Source: JBFGJH01 sp041586155 (lineage in GTDB: Bacteria; Actinomycetota; Acidimicrobiia; Spongiisociales; JAENVV01). Taken from it: DNA of 64,000 bases. Below, in pieces: positions 8,421 through 16,778 of the stretch; the stretch's first letter is position 1, and every line of letters begins with the position of its first letter. A model generated the notes under the pieces. It had not been told where the DNA came from and did not search any database. It worked only from the letters and a program-made list of their open reading frames with translations. The DNA lies in the NCBI GenBank assembly GCA_041586155.1, contig JBFHAT010000001.1, forward strand, positions 111,109 to 175,108, read 5' to 3'. Both the position numbers and the translations under genes were made by a program.

Positions 8421-10600
8421 GACCGAAACAACCATTCGACGGCCTCACCGAGCAGTGCCCGGATCTCCGAGCGCAGTTCGGGGTGCTGGTCGAGGTGTGG
8501 GTCCCCCGCAACGAGCGCGAAACCCTCCCTGCGAGCGCTCACGAGCGTGTCGAGGTCTCGGAGGATGTCGGCGAGCTTGAGATCTGCCATACCCGATTGG
8601 CGTGCGCCAAATATCGTGCCTTGGCCACGGATGCGGAGGTCCTCTTCGGCGAGGACGAACCCGTCGTCACTTGCGACCATCGCTCCGATCCGCTGCTCCC
8701 CCTCCTCCGTTCCCGGCTCGGAGACCAGGACACAGTAGGACTCGTGTGCGCCCCGCCCGACACGCCCCCTGAGCTGGTGCAGCTGGGACAGCCCGAACCG
8801 CTCAGCATCCTCGACGACCATCACGGTGGCGTTGGGAATGTCGATCCCCACCTCGATGACCGTCGTCGAGACGAGCACGTCGATGTCTCCCGAGCGCATG
8901 GACTCCATCACGTCGTCCTTTTCGGCCGGCCGCATCTGGCCATGCAGCAGACCTACCCGAAGGTCTGAGAACACCGACGAAAGGCGGTTGTGCTCGGCAA
9001 CGGCCGACGCCGCCTCCACGTTCGGAGAGTCTTCCACCAGCGGGCACACCACGAACGCCTGGCGGCCCTTGCCGACTTCCTCGCGAATCAGCGAATACAC
9101 CCGATCGAGCTCCGGCTTCGACTTCCCCACGGCCGACGTACGTACCGGTGTTCGGCCAGGTGGCATCTCGTCGAGGACGGAGACGTCGAGATCGCCGTAC
9201 AGGGTCATCGACAACGTGCGCGGGATCGGTGTGGCCGTCATGATCAGCAGGTCGGGGTCGGCGTCTCCCGCCTTGTCTTTGAGCGCGATTCGCTGATGAA
9301 CGCCGAATCTGTGCTGCTCGTCCACCACCGCTGCGCCGAGGGCAGCGAAGTCGACCCCCTCCTGGATGAGCGCATGCGTGCCCACGACCACGTGGGCCTC
9401 TCCGGCCCGCACGGCAGCCTGGACCTCCTCCCTGCCGACGGCACCGGGAGGGCGATTGGACAGTTCGGCAAATGAGGAGGTCAGCAGGGCAACCACCACT
9501 GCAGCCTCTTCGCCCGATGCGTCGTCGAAGAGACTCTCCATCCCCAGCCTGCTGCCGTGATGCGGGGCGGGAGCCATGCCGGCCCCTTCGAGCAGGTCGG
9601 TGATCGCCAAGTAGTGCTGGCCGGCCAACACCTCGGTCGGCGCCATCACCGCCCCTTGATATCCCCCGTCAACCGCGGCCAGCAGCGCCGCTACCGCCAC
9701 GACCGTCTTGCCAGACCCCACCTCCCCTTGCAGAAGCCGGTGGGTGGGATGCTCACCCGCCATGTCCTGGTGGATTTCATCGATGACTCGCTGTTGCGCG
9801 GCCGTCAGCCGGTACGGGAGAGCACCGATGAATCGATCCCGTAGCTCCGTGGTCTCGATGTGACGAATGCCCTTCGCTTCCTCGGCCCGTCGGTTCTTCG
9901 TCAGAGCAAGAGCCACCTCGAGACGGAACAGCTCGTCGAAGACGAGCCGCTGCCGAGCGAGCTCTGCGTCCTCGAGGCTGGCAGGGAAATGGATGTCGAC
10001 GATGGCCTGGTCTCTCGATACGAGGTCGAGGCGCCCAACCAGGTCCGACGGAACCGGATCGTCGATCGGGCGGGACCGTTTCAGGGCGTTGTGAATCGCA
10101 CGTCTCACCATCCCGGGCGACACGCTGCCGGCAGAGGGATGGATGGGCACCACGCGGCCGGTCTGCAGGGTTTCGGCGCTGCCCCGCAGCACGTCGACGA
10201 CCGGGCTCTTCATCTGCAGCCGTCCCCGATACCGCTCGACCTTTCCGGAGAGCGCGACTTCCGTTCCCGGGCTCAGCTGGCGTTCGCGGAACACCTGGTT
10301 GAACCAGGTCACCATGAGCTCATGGCGTCCATCAGTGACGACTGCGTCGATGATCGTCAGGTTGCGGCGCACTCGGCGGGTCTTGGTGGAGACAACGCTG
10401 ACGACGACCGTCACTTCTTCGCCGATCGGCACTTCTTCGAGCGGGGCAACGTGCGAGCGGTCGATGTACCGGCGCGGGGTGTGCAACAGCAGGTCGGCGA
10501 CCGTGTCGATCCCGGCTTTGGCCATAGAGGCGCCCCGCTTGCCAGACAATCCCGAAACCTCTGTCACGGGCACGGTGGAGAGATAGGCGAGGCTGCTCAT
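8417..10600 (-). CDS. recG: ATP-dependent DNA helicase RecG
   Basis: Branch-migrating helicase that rescues stalled replication forks. The N-terminal wedge/OB-fold region (about residues 30-160) is followed by the two RecA-like lobes: Walker A GEVGSGKTVV near residue 295, DEQHR (VVDEQHRFGVHQR) in motif II, TATPIPRTL in motif III, and QLRGRVGR in motif VI. At 727 residues it is full length. It is the first gene of the ten-gene minus-strand run and is divergent from rpmB. Confidence 0.97.
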   Translation of the reverse strand: MSSLAYLSTVPVTEVSGLSGKRGASMAKAGIDTVADLLLHTPRRYIDRSHVAPLEEVPIGEEVTVVVSVVSTKTRRVRRNLTIIDAVVTDGRHELMVTWFNQVFRERQLSPGTEVALSGKVERYRGRLQMKSPVVDVLRGSAETLQTGRVVPIHPSAGSVSPGMVRRAIHNALKRSRPIDDPVPSDLVGRLDLVSRDQAIVDIHFPASLEDAELARQRLVFDELFRLEVALALTKNRRAEEAKGIRHIETTELRDRFIGALPYRLTAAQQRVIDEIHQDMAGEHPTHRLLQGEVGSGKTVVAVAALLAAVDGGYQGAVMAPTEVLAGQHYLAITDLLEGAGMAPAPHHGSRLGMESLFDDASGEEAAVVVALLTSSFAELSNRPPGAVGREEVQAAVRAGEAHVVVGTHALIQEGVDFAALGAAVVDEQHRFGVHQRIALKDKAGDADPDLLIMTATPIPRTLSMTLYGDLDVSVLDEMPPGRTPVRTSAVGKSKPELDRVYSLIREEVGKGRQAFVVCPLVEDSPNVEAASAVAEHNRLSSVFSDLRVGLLHGQMRPAEKDDVMESMRSGDIDVLVSTTVIEVGIDIPNATVMVVEDAERFGLSQLHQLRGRVGRGAHESYCVLVSEPGTEEGEQRIGAMVASDDGFVLAEEDLRIRGQGTIFGARQSGMADLKLADILRDLDTLVSARREGFALVAGDPHLDQHPELRSEIRALLGEAVEWLFRS

Positions 10601-10639
10601 GATTGGAGCCCAACGGGCATGTGACGCTATCCTTGCGCT

Positions 10640-10657
10640 ACGGGTTCAGCGACCCGT
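10640..10657 (+). other. Short hairpin in the recG/rpmB divergent gap
   Basis: The 125-base gap between the divergent recG and rpmB starts must hold both promoters. It contains a perfect 6-bp stem, ACGGGT and ACCCGT, with a 6-base loop. It lies 69 bases before the rpmB start and could be a leader hairpin or operator. I do not see a convincing -35/-10 pair, and ribosomal autoregulation is only a possibility. Confidence 0.2.
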
Positions 10658-10725
10658 CCGGCAGCGATGATGGGCGGACGATGGGCGATGGTACCCTCCC
10701 CCAGCAGTTTTCGAGGAGTCTCCAC

Positions 10726-10914
10726 ATGTCATATCGCTGCGAGGTCTGCGGCAAAGAGCCCAGCTTCGGAAAACGAGTCACCTTCTCGCACAAGCGTTCC
10801 AGCAGACGCTGGAACCCGAACATCCAGAAGATCCGCGTCAGGCACGGCACCAACACCCGGCGGGCTCGGGTTTGCACGTCGTGCATCAAGGCCGGCAAGG
10901 TCGCGAAGGCCTGA
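10726..10914 (+). CDS. rpmB: 50S ribosomal protein L28
   Basis: Large-subunit ribosomal protein of 62 residues beginning MSYRCEVCGKEPSFGKRV, with KRSSRRWNPNIQKIR in the middle and VCTSCIKAGKV near the end. The C-x2-C pairs (CEVC and CTSC) mark the zinc-binding form of L28. The GAGGAG at 10713-10718 is a suitable ribosome-binding site and excludes the long upstream in-frame extension. Divergent from recG and the first gene of a short plus-strand run. Confidence 0.96.
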   Translation: MSYRCEVCGKEPSFGKRVTFSHKRSSRRWNPNIQKIRVRHGTNTRRARVCTSCIKAGKVAKA

Positions 10915-10937
10915 GCGCCGATCACTACGCTGTCGAC

Positions 10938-11150
10938 ATGCAAGGTTTCGTGAAGCTCTACGACCCCACGACCGGAGCAGGCGTCGTCGTGCGGGACGAC
11001 GATCGGTCCGAGGTCTATTTGCGGGCCGGGTCACTGGCCGGTTCGGTGTTCCGGTTGCTACGCCAGGGCCAGCGAATCAACTTCGATGTCGAGATGGTCG
11101 ACGGGACCCCATTCGCCACCGCCGTAAGAGTCGGATCTGACGGCTATTGA
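10938..11150 (+). CDS. Degenerate cold-shock-domain-like small protein
   Basis: A 70-residue protein of cold-shock-domain length. MQGFVKLYDPTTGAGVVV matches the start of a CspA fold, and the end, EGQ/KGP-like in CspA, reads RQGQRINFDVEMVDGTPFATAVRV. The RNA-binding motifs are altered: RNP1 (normally KGFGFI) reads TGAGVVV and RNP2 (normally VFVH) reads VYLR, so most stacking aromatics are gone. It follows rpmB by 23 bases. I infer a CSD-like fold with changed or lost nucleic-acid binding. Confidence 0.6.
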   Translation: MQGFVKLYDPTTGAGVVVRDDDRSEVYLRAGSLAGSVFRLLRQGQRINFDVEMVDGTPFATAVRVGSDGY

Positions 11151-11193
11151 GCCGTCGCGTTCCGTACAATCACCCCATCGAGAGAGGATGAAC

Positions 11194-11427
11194 GTGGTCC
11201 AAGCATATGTGCTCGTCCAAACCGAGGTCGGCAAGGCCGCAGCAGTGGCGCAGGAAGTTCGTGCGATCCCTGGGGTGGAGTCGGCGGACGACGTGACCGG
11301 GCCGTACGACGTGATCGTCAAAGCGGTTGCCGAGGACATGGACCAGCTCGGAAAGCTGGTGGTCGCCAGGGTGCAAGCGGTCGATGGGATCACCCGCACC
11401 CTGACCTGCCCGGTCGTACACCTCTGA
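11194..11427 (+). CDS. Stand-alone AsnC/Lrp ligand-binding (RAM) domain protein
   Basis: A 77-residue protein that is only the C-terminal regulatory domain of Lrp/AsnC regulators (AYVLVQTEVGKA ... VTGPYDVIVKAVAED ... ITRTLTCPVVHL), with no helix-turn-helix. I choose the GTG at 11194 because a GAGAGG sequence lies 6 bases upstream; the ATG at 11188 directly abuts that site. Single-domain members exist in actinobacteria and are thought to bind amino acids or modulate full-length partners. Convergent with ddl, which ends 9 bases downstream. Confidence 0.8.
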   Translation: MVQAYVLVQTEVGKAAAVAQEVRAIPGVESADDVTGPYDVIVKAVAEDMDQLGKLVVARVQAVDGITRTLTCPVVHL

Positions 11428-11436
11428 GTCGGGCCT

Positions 11437-12522
11437 TCAACCGAGTTTGCTCGCAATCGTCCCGGCGCTTCTCAGGGCAGTGCCGTCCGCACCGGCGCTG
11501 TTGTACTGCCTGGGCGGCGCCTCGGTGACCTCACGTAGCGCATCAGCGAGGAGCGTCGCCCGATCGATCGGGGGATCGATCCAGAGGTAGGCAGCCAAGC
11601 TGCCTGGGATCGTGTTGATCTCGTTGACGTACAGCTCATCGTCGTGGAGGAGGAAGTCGAGTCGGGCGATGGACCGGACCGACGCGAGCTCGGCAACGGT
11701 GCGAGCCAACCCTTCGATCCGCGCCGTCAGTTCGGCGGGGAGAACGGCGGGCAACTCCCGCTTTGCCGAGTCCATCCCTCCCGGTCCCTCCAGATACTTC
11801 TGGCTGTAGTCGTAGATGGCGTCGCCTTCTCGCAGGGGCGCTTCGATCGCCGATACCTGCAGGTCCGGGTGAGTCCGCACGGCGATGTTCAGGTCACGAC
11901 TCCCCGCCAGGAAGGGCTCGAGGACCGCGCCGCGGGTCATGTGCGGCGAACTCGAGAGCAACGCCTCGGCCGTGGCATAGTCCTCGACGACATGGATGCC
12001 GATCGAAGAGCCTCCGAAGCGCGGCTTCATGATGAACGGCGCGTCGAAGTCGGGTTTGTCGCCGGGGCGTACCAGCATGCGGGGAAGCGACGGCAGTCCG
12101 GCCGCGGCCATCACCGCACCGAACGCCAGCTTGTCCATGCCCAGCGCCGATCCTGCCGCCGACGGACCCGTGTAGCGGATTCCGGCGAGGTCGAACGCTC
12201 CCTGCAGGGTGCCATCCTCTCCGGGCCCTCCGTGGCAGCAGTTGAGGACGCCACTGAGCGCGAGCGGTTTCTTCTTGTTCAGGAACCCGACGCCGGGCTC
12301 CGCCACGAACCGCAGCGGCTTTGACCGCGAAGGAACACCGTCGGCAAAGTCCGCTGCTTCGGCGGTCGGGTCGACCAAGAACCACTGGCCGGTCTTCGAC
12401 CAGTAGACCGCCTCGACATCCATGCCGGAATTGACGAGGGCGCGAGCCGCTTGGAGACCGGTGAGGATCGAGATGTCGTGCTCCGGTGACGGTCCCCCGA
12501 AGACCACGGCCGGCTTGCTCAT
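11437..12522 (-). CDS. ddl: D-alanine--D-alanine ligase family protein
   Basis: ATP-grasp ligase expected to join two D-alanines for the peptidoglycan stem. N-terminal GGPSPEHDISILTG, the central CCHGGPGEDGTLQGAFD, the ATP-grasp MKPRFGGSSIGI and the metal-binding NEINTIPG are all family hallmarks, over 361 residues. The start MSKPAVVFGG at 12522 has an AAGGAG site upstream. It lies 10 bases after a membrane-linked Mur ligase and forms one unit with it. A ligase for a related dipeptide cannot be excluded. Confidence 0.88.
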   Translation of the reverse strand: MSKPAVVFGGPSPEHDISILTGLQAARALVNSGMDVEAVYWSKTGQWFLVDPTAEAADFADGVPSRSKPLRFVAEPGVGFLNKKKPLALSGVLNCCHGGPGEDGTLQGAFDLAGIRYTGPSAAGSALGMDKLAFGAVMAAAGLPSLPRMLVRPGDKPDFDAPFIMKPRFGGSSIGIHVVEDYATAEALLSSSPHMTRGAVLEPFLAGSRDLNIAVRTHPDLQVSAIEAPLREGDAIYDYSQKYLEGPGGMDSAKRELPAVLPAELTARIEGLARTVAELASVRSIARLDFLLHDDELYVNEINTIPGSLAAYLWIDPPIDRATLLADALREVTEAPPRQYNSAGADGTALRSAGTIASKLG

Positions 12523-12532
12523 TGAGGGCTCC

Positions 12533-14059
12533 TTACGGGTAATGATCGGGAAGGTCGTTCTCGTACAGGACCGCCCCATCGGGTGGGAGGTTGGCTCGCA
12601 CCCACTCAACGGCCTCGGTCCGCGACGGCTTCAAGATAACCGACGCGCCGCCTCTTGCCGCCCCTTCGAGCAGCGCTCGACGATTCGTGCGCCCGACGAC
12701 GACGATGGCATCAGCGACGGCTCCCGCCGCCTGCGCGAAACTGCGATTCGACTCCGCTTGTTCTGGTCCCAGTTCGACCATTCCGGGAGTCACCACCACC
12801 CGCGTGCTCGCAGTCAACCCCGCCAATTTCGCCAAGGCCGCTTCCACACCGGCCGGATTGGAGTTGTAGGTGTCGTCGATGATCCAGAAGCCCTGCTCAG
12901 AGCGGTGCACCGTCTGGCGATGCGAGGGCGGCGCCAGCCGGGCCACCACCTGGTCTATACCGCTGAGTGGTAGATCCAGGGCGACAGCCACTCCGATGGC
13001 ACACGCGAAGTTCGTCGGGAAGGGAACAGGCGCGACGTTTGCAACCGAGCGGCCATTCACGTTCACCCGATACCCACCTTCGATCGGAACCAAGCTGACC
13101 GTTGCGTCCGTCCCGGAGGCCGAGACGGTGATCAGCTCCCTGTTTGGCGATTCGGTGATACGCGATGCCAGCGCATCCAGGCGGGGGTCGTCGATATTCA
13201 GGACCGCCACCCGCGCCGACTGGAGGATCTCGGACTTGGCTGCCAACGTGGTGTCCAGCGACTTGAAGCGTTCCAGATGAACGGGCCCGATGGCGGTGAT
13301 GACCCCAACGTCGGGGGGAATCCACTTCACCAGGTCAGCGATCTCTCCCGGCCCATAAGTTCCCATCTCGGCAACGAAGACCTCGGTGGCGTCCGACAGC
13401 TGCTCGTTGACGGCCCTGGCCAAACCCATCCGGTTGTTGAAGCTGGCAGGCGAGGCCACCGTCACCAGGTGGGGGGCGAGCAAGAGCCGGACGTACTCCT
13501 TGGTCGTCGTCTTTCCGTAGCTGCCTGTGATCGCGACCACTCGAGGCGCAGTGGCAGCAATGCGGGCCGCGGCTTGTCTGACCCATCGGTCACCCATCCG
13601 GTGCTCCAAGGGTGCGAGCACCCCCAGCACGAGGTCGAGGATCGCCGGCACCACCAAGACCGACGCCACCGGAACGATGGGGAGCCACCACCCCGCTGCG
13701 ACCACGATCGCCCAGAAGATGCCGCCACCAACGGCGACGCGCGTGAGCCGATCGGTCCAACGGAGTGGAGCGGTGCGCCCCCGCAGGGGCATACCCACAG
13801 GAAGGAGCGCCGCATACGCGGCGACGATCACTGTCGCGGCGATCACCGGCAACCACCCAGCCGCGGCGGCTACGACCGATGCCAGCGTCAACGCCGCTGC
13901 CACGGTGTTCACGGCGTGGGCTAGCAGCCACCGGAGCTGGAATCGGATCACCGAACCGGCGAGGTAATGCTCCCGCTGGGCGACTCGGAGCCACCTGATT
14001 CCCGAGACTGCGGCGGCCGCCGTGGCGACGGCAATCGTGACGCCCTCGAGTGGCGTCAT
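12533..14059 (-). CDS. MurF-like Mur ligase with N-terminal membrane domain
   Basis: A 508-residue protein in two parts. Residues 1-155 contain about four or five hydrophobic segments (about 5-20, 45-68, 70-89, 108-127, 130-150) and no recognisable MurF UDP-substrate domain. Residues 170-508 are a Mur ligase ATPase core and C-terminal domain: P-loop GSYGKTTT at 179-186, FNNRMGLARA, EMGTYGPGEI, HLERF near 261 and DDTYNSNP at 395-402, close to the MurF DDSYNANP signature. The ATG at 14059 overlaps the upstream hydrolase stop (ATGA). By family knowledge it should add a dipeptide or amino acid to an acyl-activated substrate; the membrane part suggests a membrane-bound one. Whether it is the cell's main MurF cannot be told. 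Confidence 0.82.
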   Translation of the reverse strand: MTPLEGVTIAVATAAAAVSGIRWLRVAQREHYLAGSVIRFQLRWLLAHAVNTVAAALTLASVVAAAAGWLPVIAATVIVAAYAALLPVGMPLRGRTAPLRWTDRLTRVAVGGGIFWAIVVAAGWWLPIVPVASVLVVPAILDLVLGVLAPLEHRMGDRWVRQAAARIAATAPRVVAITGSYGKTTTKEYVRLLLAPHLVTVASPASFNNRMGLARAVNEQLSDATEVFVAEMGTYGPGEIADLVKWIPPDVGVITAIGPVHLERFKSLDTTLAAKSEILQSARVAVLNIDDPRLDALASRITESPNRELITVSASGTDATVSLVPIEGGYRVNVNGRSVANVAPVPFPTNFACAIGVAVALDLPLSGIDQVVARLAPPSHRQTVHRSEQGFWIIDDTYNSNPAGVEAALAKLAGLTASTRVVVTPGMVELGPEQAESNRSFAQAAGAVADAIVVVGRTNRRALLEGAARGGASVILKPSRTEAVEWVRANLPPDGAVLYENDLPDHYP

Positions 14060-14826
14060 GCGCCGATCAGCATCGAGAGCTCGGCCCGTACCTTGTCCGG
14101 ACGCTCGGCCAGCATGTCGTGGCCGACACCGGGAAGGATCGCCAACGATGCATCCGCCCCCGACCCGTCGACGAGCCGTTTGGCCAGGCGTGCCCCCGAG
14201 ACGGGGGCGGCAGTGTCGTCGCCCCCCCACAGGAAGTGGACGGGGACGCCAAGACGCGCCAGCTCGTCCTCGTATGTTTCGTTGACCACCCGGACGAGAA
14301 TGTCTCGCATCACGCCGGACGCTGCTCGGTAGTCGGCCGACCCGTACCGGCGCCGCGCCCTCTCGAGGACCTCTTCGGGCACCAACCGCAGAGACCGAAG
14401 CATTCTGATCAGCCGATAGGCGAGGGCCGGTTGGCCCCCGGTTTGCTCGGGAGACCGCACCAGCGGCGCTCCGATCACCAGAATCCCGGCCACGAGCTTT
14501 GGATGATCGGCTGCGAGGCACACGGCCACCCTGCCGCCGAAGGAGTGTCCGACGATCCAGGGGGGTTCGGGCAGATCCTGCAGGATCGGGACGACGGCCG
14601 AAGCATATTCGGTGGCTCCCCAGACTGCGCTGGGTGCCGGGGATGCGCCAAAGCCGGGCAGATCCAGCGCCAGCGCATCGAAACCGTCCAGGATGGCGTC
14701 GAAGTCGTCGTGCGTTCGGCCCCAACCGTGCAAAGCAACGACCCTGGGTGGCCATCTTCCAACCGCCTCCCCGAATATCGTTCCTGCTGCAAAAGATTTG
14801 AGTGCCACGCCGTTCGCGCCGATCAA
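14056..14826 (-). CDS. Alpha/beta-hydrolase fold protein
   Basis: About 256 residues with a full alpha/beta-hydrolase set: oxyanion-hole HGWG at 33-36, nucleophile elbow GHSFGG with Ser95, acid in GGDD near 203, and catalytic His236 in GVGHDM. A cap region rich in Arg lies at about 125-185. The only initiators available are a TTG at 14826 and a GTG at 14808, since a stop lies just upstream; neither has a strong ribosome-binding site. The gene is coupled to the Mur ligase and Ddl genes, so an envelope substrate is plausible, but the substrate is unknown. Confidence 0.8.
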   Translation of the reverse strand: MIGANGVALKSFAAGTIFGEAVGRWPPRVVALHGWGRTHDDFDAILDGFDALALDLPGFGASPAPSAVWGATEYASAVVPILQDLPEPPWIVGHSFGGRVAVCLAADHPKLVAGILVIGAPLVRSPEQTGGQPALAYRLIRMLRSLRLVPEEVLERARRRYGSADYRAASGVMRDILVRVVNETYEDELARLGVPVHFLWGGDDTAAPVSGARLAKRLVDGSGADASLAILPGVGHDMLAERPDKVRAELSMLIGA

Positions 14827-14995
14827 GAGATGAAGGGGCGGCCGCGCACGGCTGCCTGGATGACCATGGCGGGGAGGTTACCCTGGCCACCGAGAGGTTC
14901 CGAAGATCACGCCAGAACTGACTGCACACGAACGAAGGGAGGCGCTCGCCCCCTTCCGAGCCCGGATTTTCCGCTTCTCGCTGAGAGCGGGTTGG

Positions 14996-16768
14996 GTGAT
15001 GCTCGCCCTGACCGTATTCGTTGCATATCGGGTGGGAGTCGACCTGCTGAGCCTCCGCTTCCTGGGCGCGGTGGCGGCCACCGGCGTCTCGTGGGGGTTG
15101 CTGCGTCTGATCGACTGGGAGCGGCACACGCGCCAGATATCCGGTGAGGTGCTCCTCGCCATCGCCACGTTGGTGCTCATCGTCTCGCTCGCCCTCTTGT
15201 CGACGATTCCCGAGCTCCGCCAGCTCGTGTTCGTGCTCTACTTCGGGGTCGTGTCCGTGACCGCCGCGCTGGGTGGCCGGTTGCTCCAGTTCGGAACCAC
15301 GATCCTCCTCATCATCCTCAACGCGGTGGTACCGCGGGCCTTCGGCGTCATGGTGCCGTCGGAAGAGCTCGTGATCGAGAGTGCCAGCCTCGTGCTGGTT
15401 GCCGTGCTGACGGCCGCGGTGGCCACCCAGTTCCGTAGGGAGACCTACGCCGGTGTGAGTCGCATGGCGGCTATTCGCTCACGAGAAGCCGACGTCGCCC
15501 GGCTCTACGAGGTCAGCAGGACGGTCGCCGTGGGCCAGTCGCTCGGTGAAGTGCTGCCGGAGCTGGTCGGCAGAATCGGGACCTACCTCGATGCAGAGAT
15601 CGGCGCAGTGTTGCTGTACAACGCCGAAGAGCGCGCCCTCGAGGTCCTGGGACCCATATGGACCAGGCACCTGCCGCTCGACGTGGGCGAATATCGCGAG
15701 CCACTGGCCTCGCAATCCGATCTCATCGAGGTGTTCGAGACACGCCAGGCTCGAGTGTTCAAGGACCTCGACAGTGGTGAGCCGCGCCGGGGCATGCTCG
15801 GCGAGCTGGGCGTCAGCAATGCGGTGGTCGTGCCTCTCGTGATGGAGGGGCGGCCGATCGGCGTGATGATGGTCGCCGACAAGGTCGAGGGCGGATTCAC
15901 GCCTGGCGACATGCGGGTCCTGGAATCGCTGGCCGCACCCGCTGCGCTGGTGCTGTCTCAGCTCGAACGGTACGAACTGGCTGCGGAGTCGTCGCGGCGG
16001 ATGGAAGAGCTCGCCAAGATGAAGTCCGATTTCGTGTCGGTGGTGAGCCATGAGCTCCGCACGCCGCTGACCAGCATCATCGGCTCACTGGCAACGATTG
16101 CGCGCCCGGAGCTGGCGCCGCAGTCACCGGCTGCGCAAGAGCTCCTCCTGTCGGCCCGCAAACAGAGCGATCGGCTGCGCCGGCTCATCGAGGACCTGCT
16201 CATGGTCTCGAGGCTCGACAACGCCGGCCTTCCGCAACATCCGCAACTCATCAGGTTGAGCTCATTCCTGAGCGAGACGGTGGGAGCCATTCCCGACGCC
16301 GCCGGTCTGGCTTCCGTCGACGCCGATCCGGATCTGGAAGTGGAGGCGGACCCCGACCATCTCAGCCGAGTGTTGCGCAACCTCATCGAGAACGCCCTCA
16401 AGTACGCACCGGGCTCCCCCATCGAGATCACCGCCGTCGAGAGCCTGGGCAGTCTGGCGATTGCGGTTTCCGATCACGGGCCGGGCATCCCCGCCGACAA
16501 GCGTGAGCAGGCATTCGAGCCCTTCTCGCAATTGGACCCGGCCGACACTCGGTCGCAGGGCGGTACCGGACTCGGCCTGTCGATCGTGCGATCTCTGACC
16601 GAGCAAATGGGCGGCAAGATCTCCCTCACCCGCACCCCCGGCGGCGGCGCCACCTTCACGATTCTGTTGCCTCTGCGCCCGCGAACGAGCAAGGGGGTCT
16701 CTCAGGCCGTTGCGAGCGCTGCGGCGGCCGACGCACCGGTGGAAGATCGCCCCGTCGAGTCGGTCTGA
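14996..16768 (+). CDS. Membrane sensor histidine kinase with GAF domain
   Basis: Two-component sensor kinase of about 590 residues. About five membrane segments lie in residues 1-146, then a GAF domain at about 165-325, a HisKA dimerisation helix with His352 in SVVSHELRTPL, and a HATPase domain with the N box NLIENALKY (462-470), DHGPGIP, and GTGLGLSIV. No response regulator is adjacent, so its partner is elsewhere. The start is uncertain: GTG 14996 or ATG 14999, and the open frame extends about 30 codons further upstream without an ATG, GTG or TTG. The gene is divergent from the hydrolase operon and ends 10 bases before fabI's end. Confidence 0.88.
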   Translation: MMLALTVFVAYRVGVDLLSLRFLGAVAATGVSWGLLRLIDWERHTRQISGEVLLAIATLVLIVSLALLSTIPELRQLVFVLYFGVVSVTAALGGRLLQFGTTILLIILNAVVPRAFGVMVPSEELVIESASLVLVAVLTAAVATQFRRETYAGVSRMAAIRSREADVARLYEVSRTVAVGQSLGEVLPELVGRIGTYLDAEIGAVLLYNAEERALEVLGPIWTRHLPLDVGEYREPLASQSDLIEVFETRQARVFKDLDSGEPRRGMLGELGVSNAVVVPLVMEGRPIGVMMVADKVEGGFTPGDMRVLESLAAPAALVLSQLERYELAAESSRRMEELAKMKSDFVSVVSHELRTPLTSIIGSLATIARPELAPQSPAAQELLLSARKQSDRLRRLIEDLLMVSRLDNAGLPQHPQLIRLSSFLSETVGAIPDAAGLASVDADPDLEVEADPDHLSRVLRNLIENALKYAPGSPIEITAVESLGSLAIAVSDHGPGIPADKREQAFEPFSQLDPADTRSQGGTGLGLSIVRSLTEQMGGKISLTRTPGGGATFTILLPLRPRTSKGVSQAVASAAAADAPVEDRPVESV

Positions 16769-16778
16769 ACGAGGCCCA

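Noticed and set aside
14060..15127. About 356 extra N-terminal codons in frame with the Mur ligase
   Set aside because: They lie over the hydrolase gene in another frame, are Arg-rich and lack domains; the ATG at 14059 with ATGA overlap is the better start.
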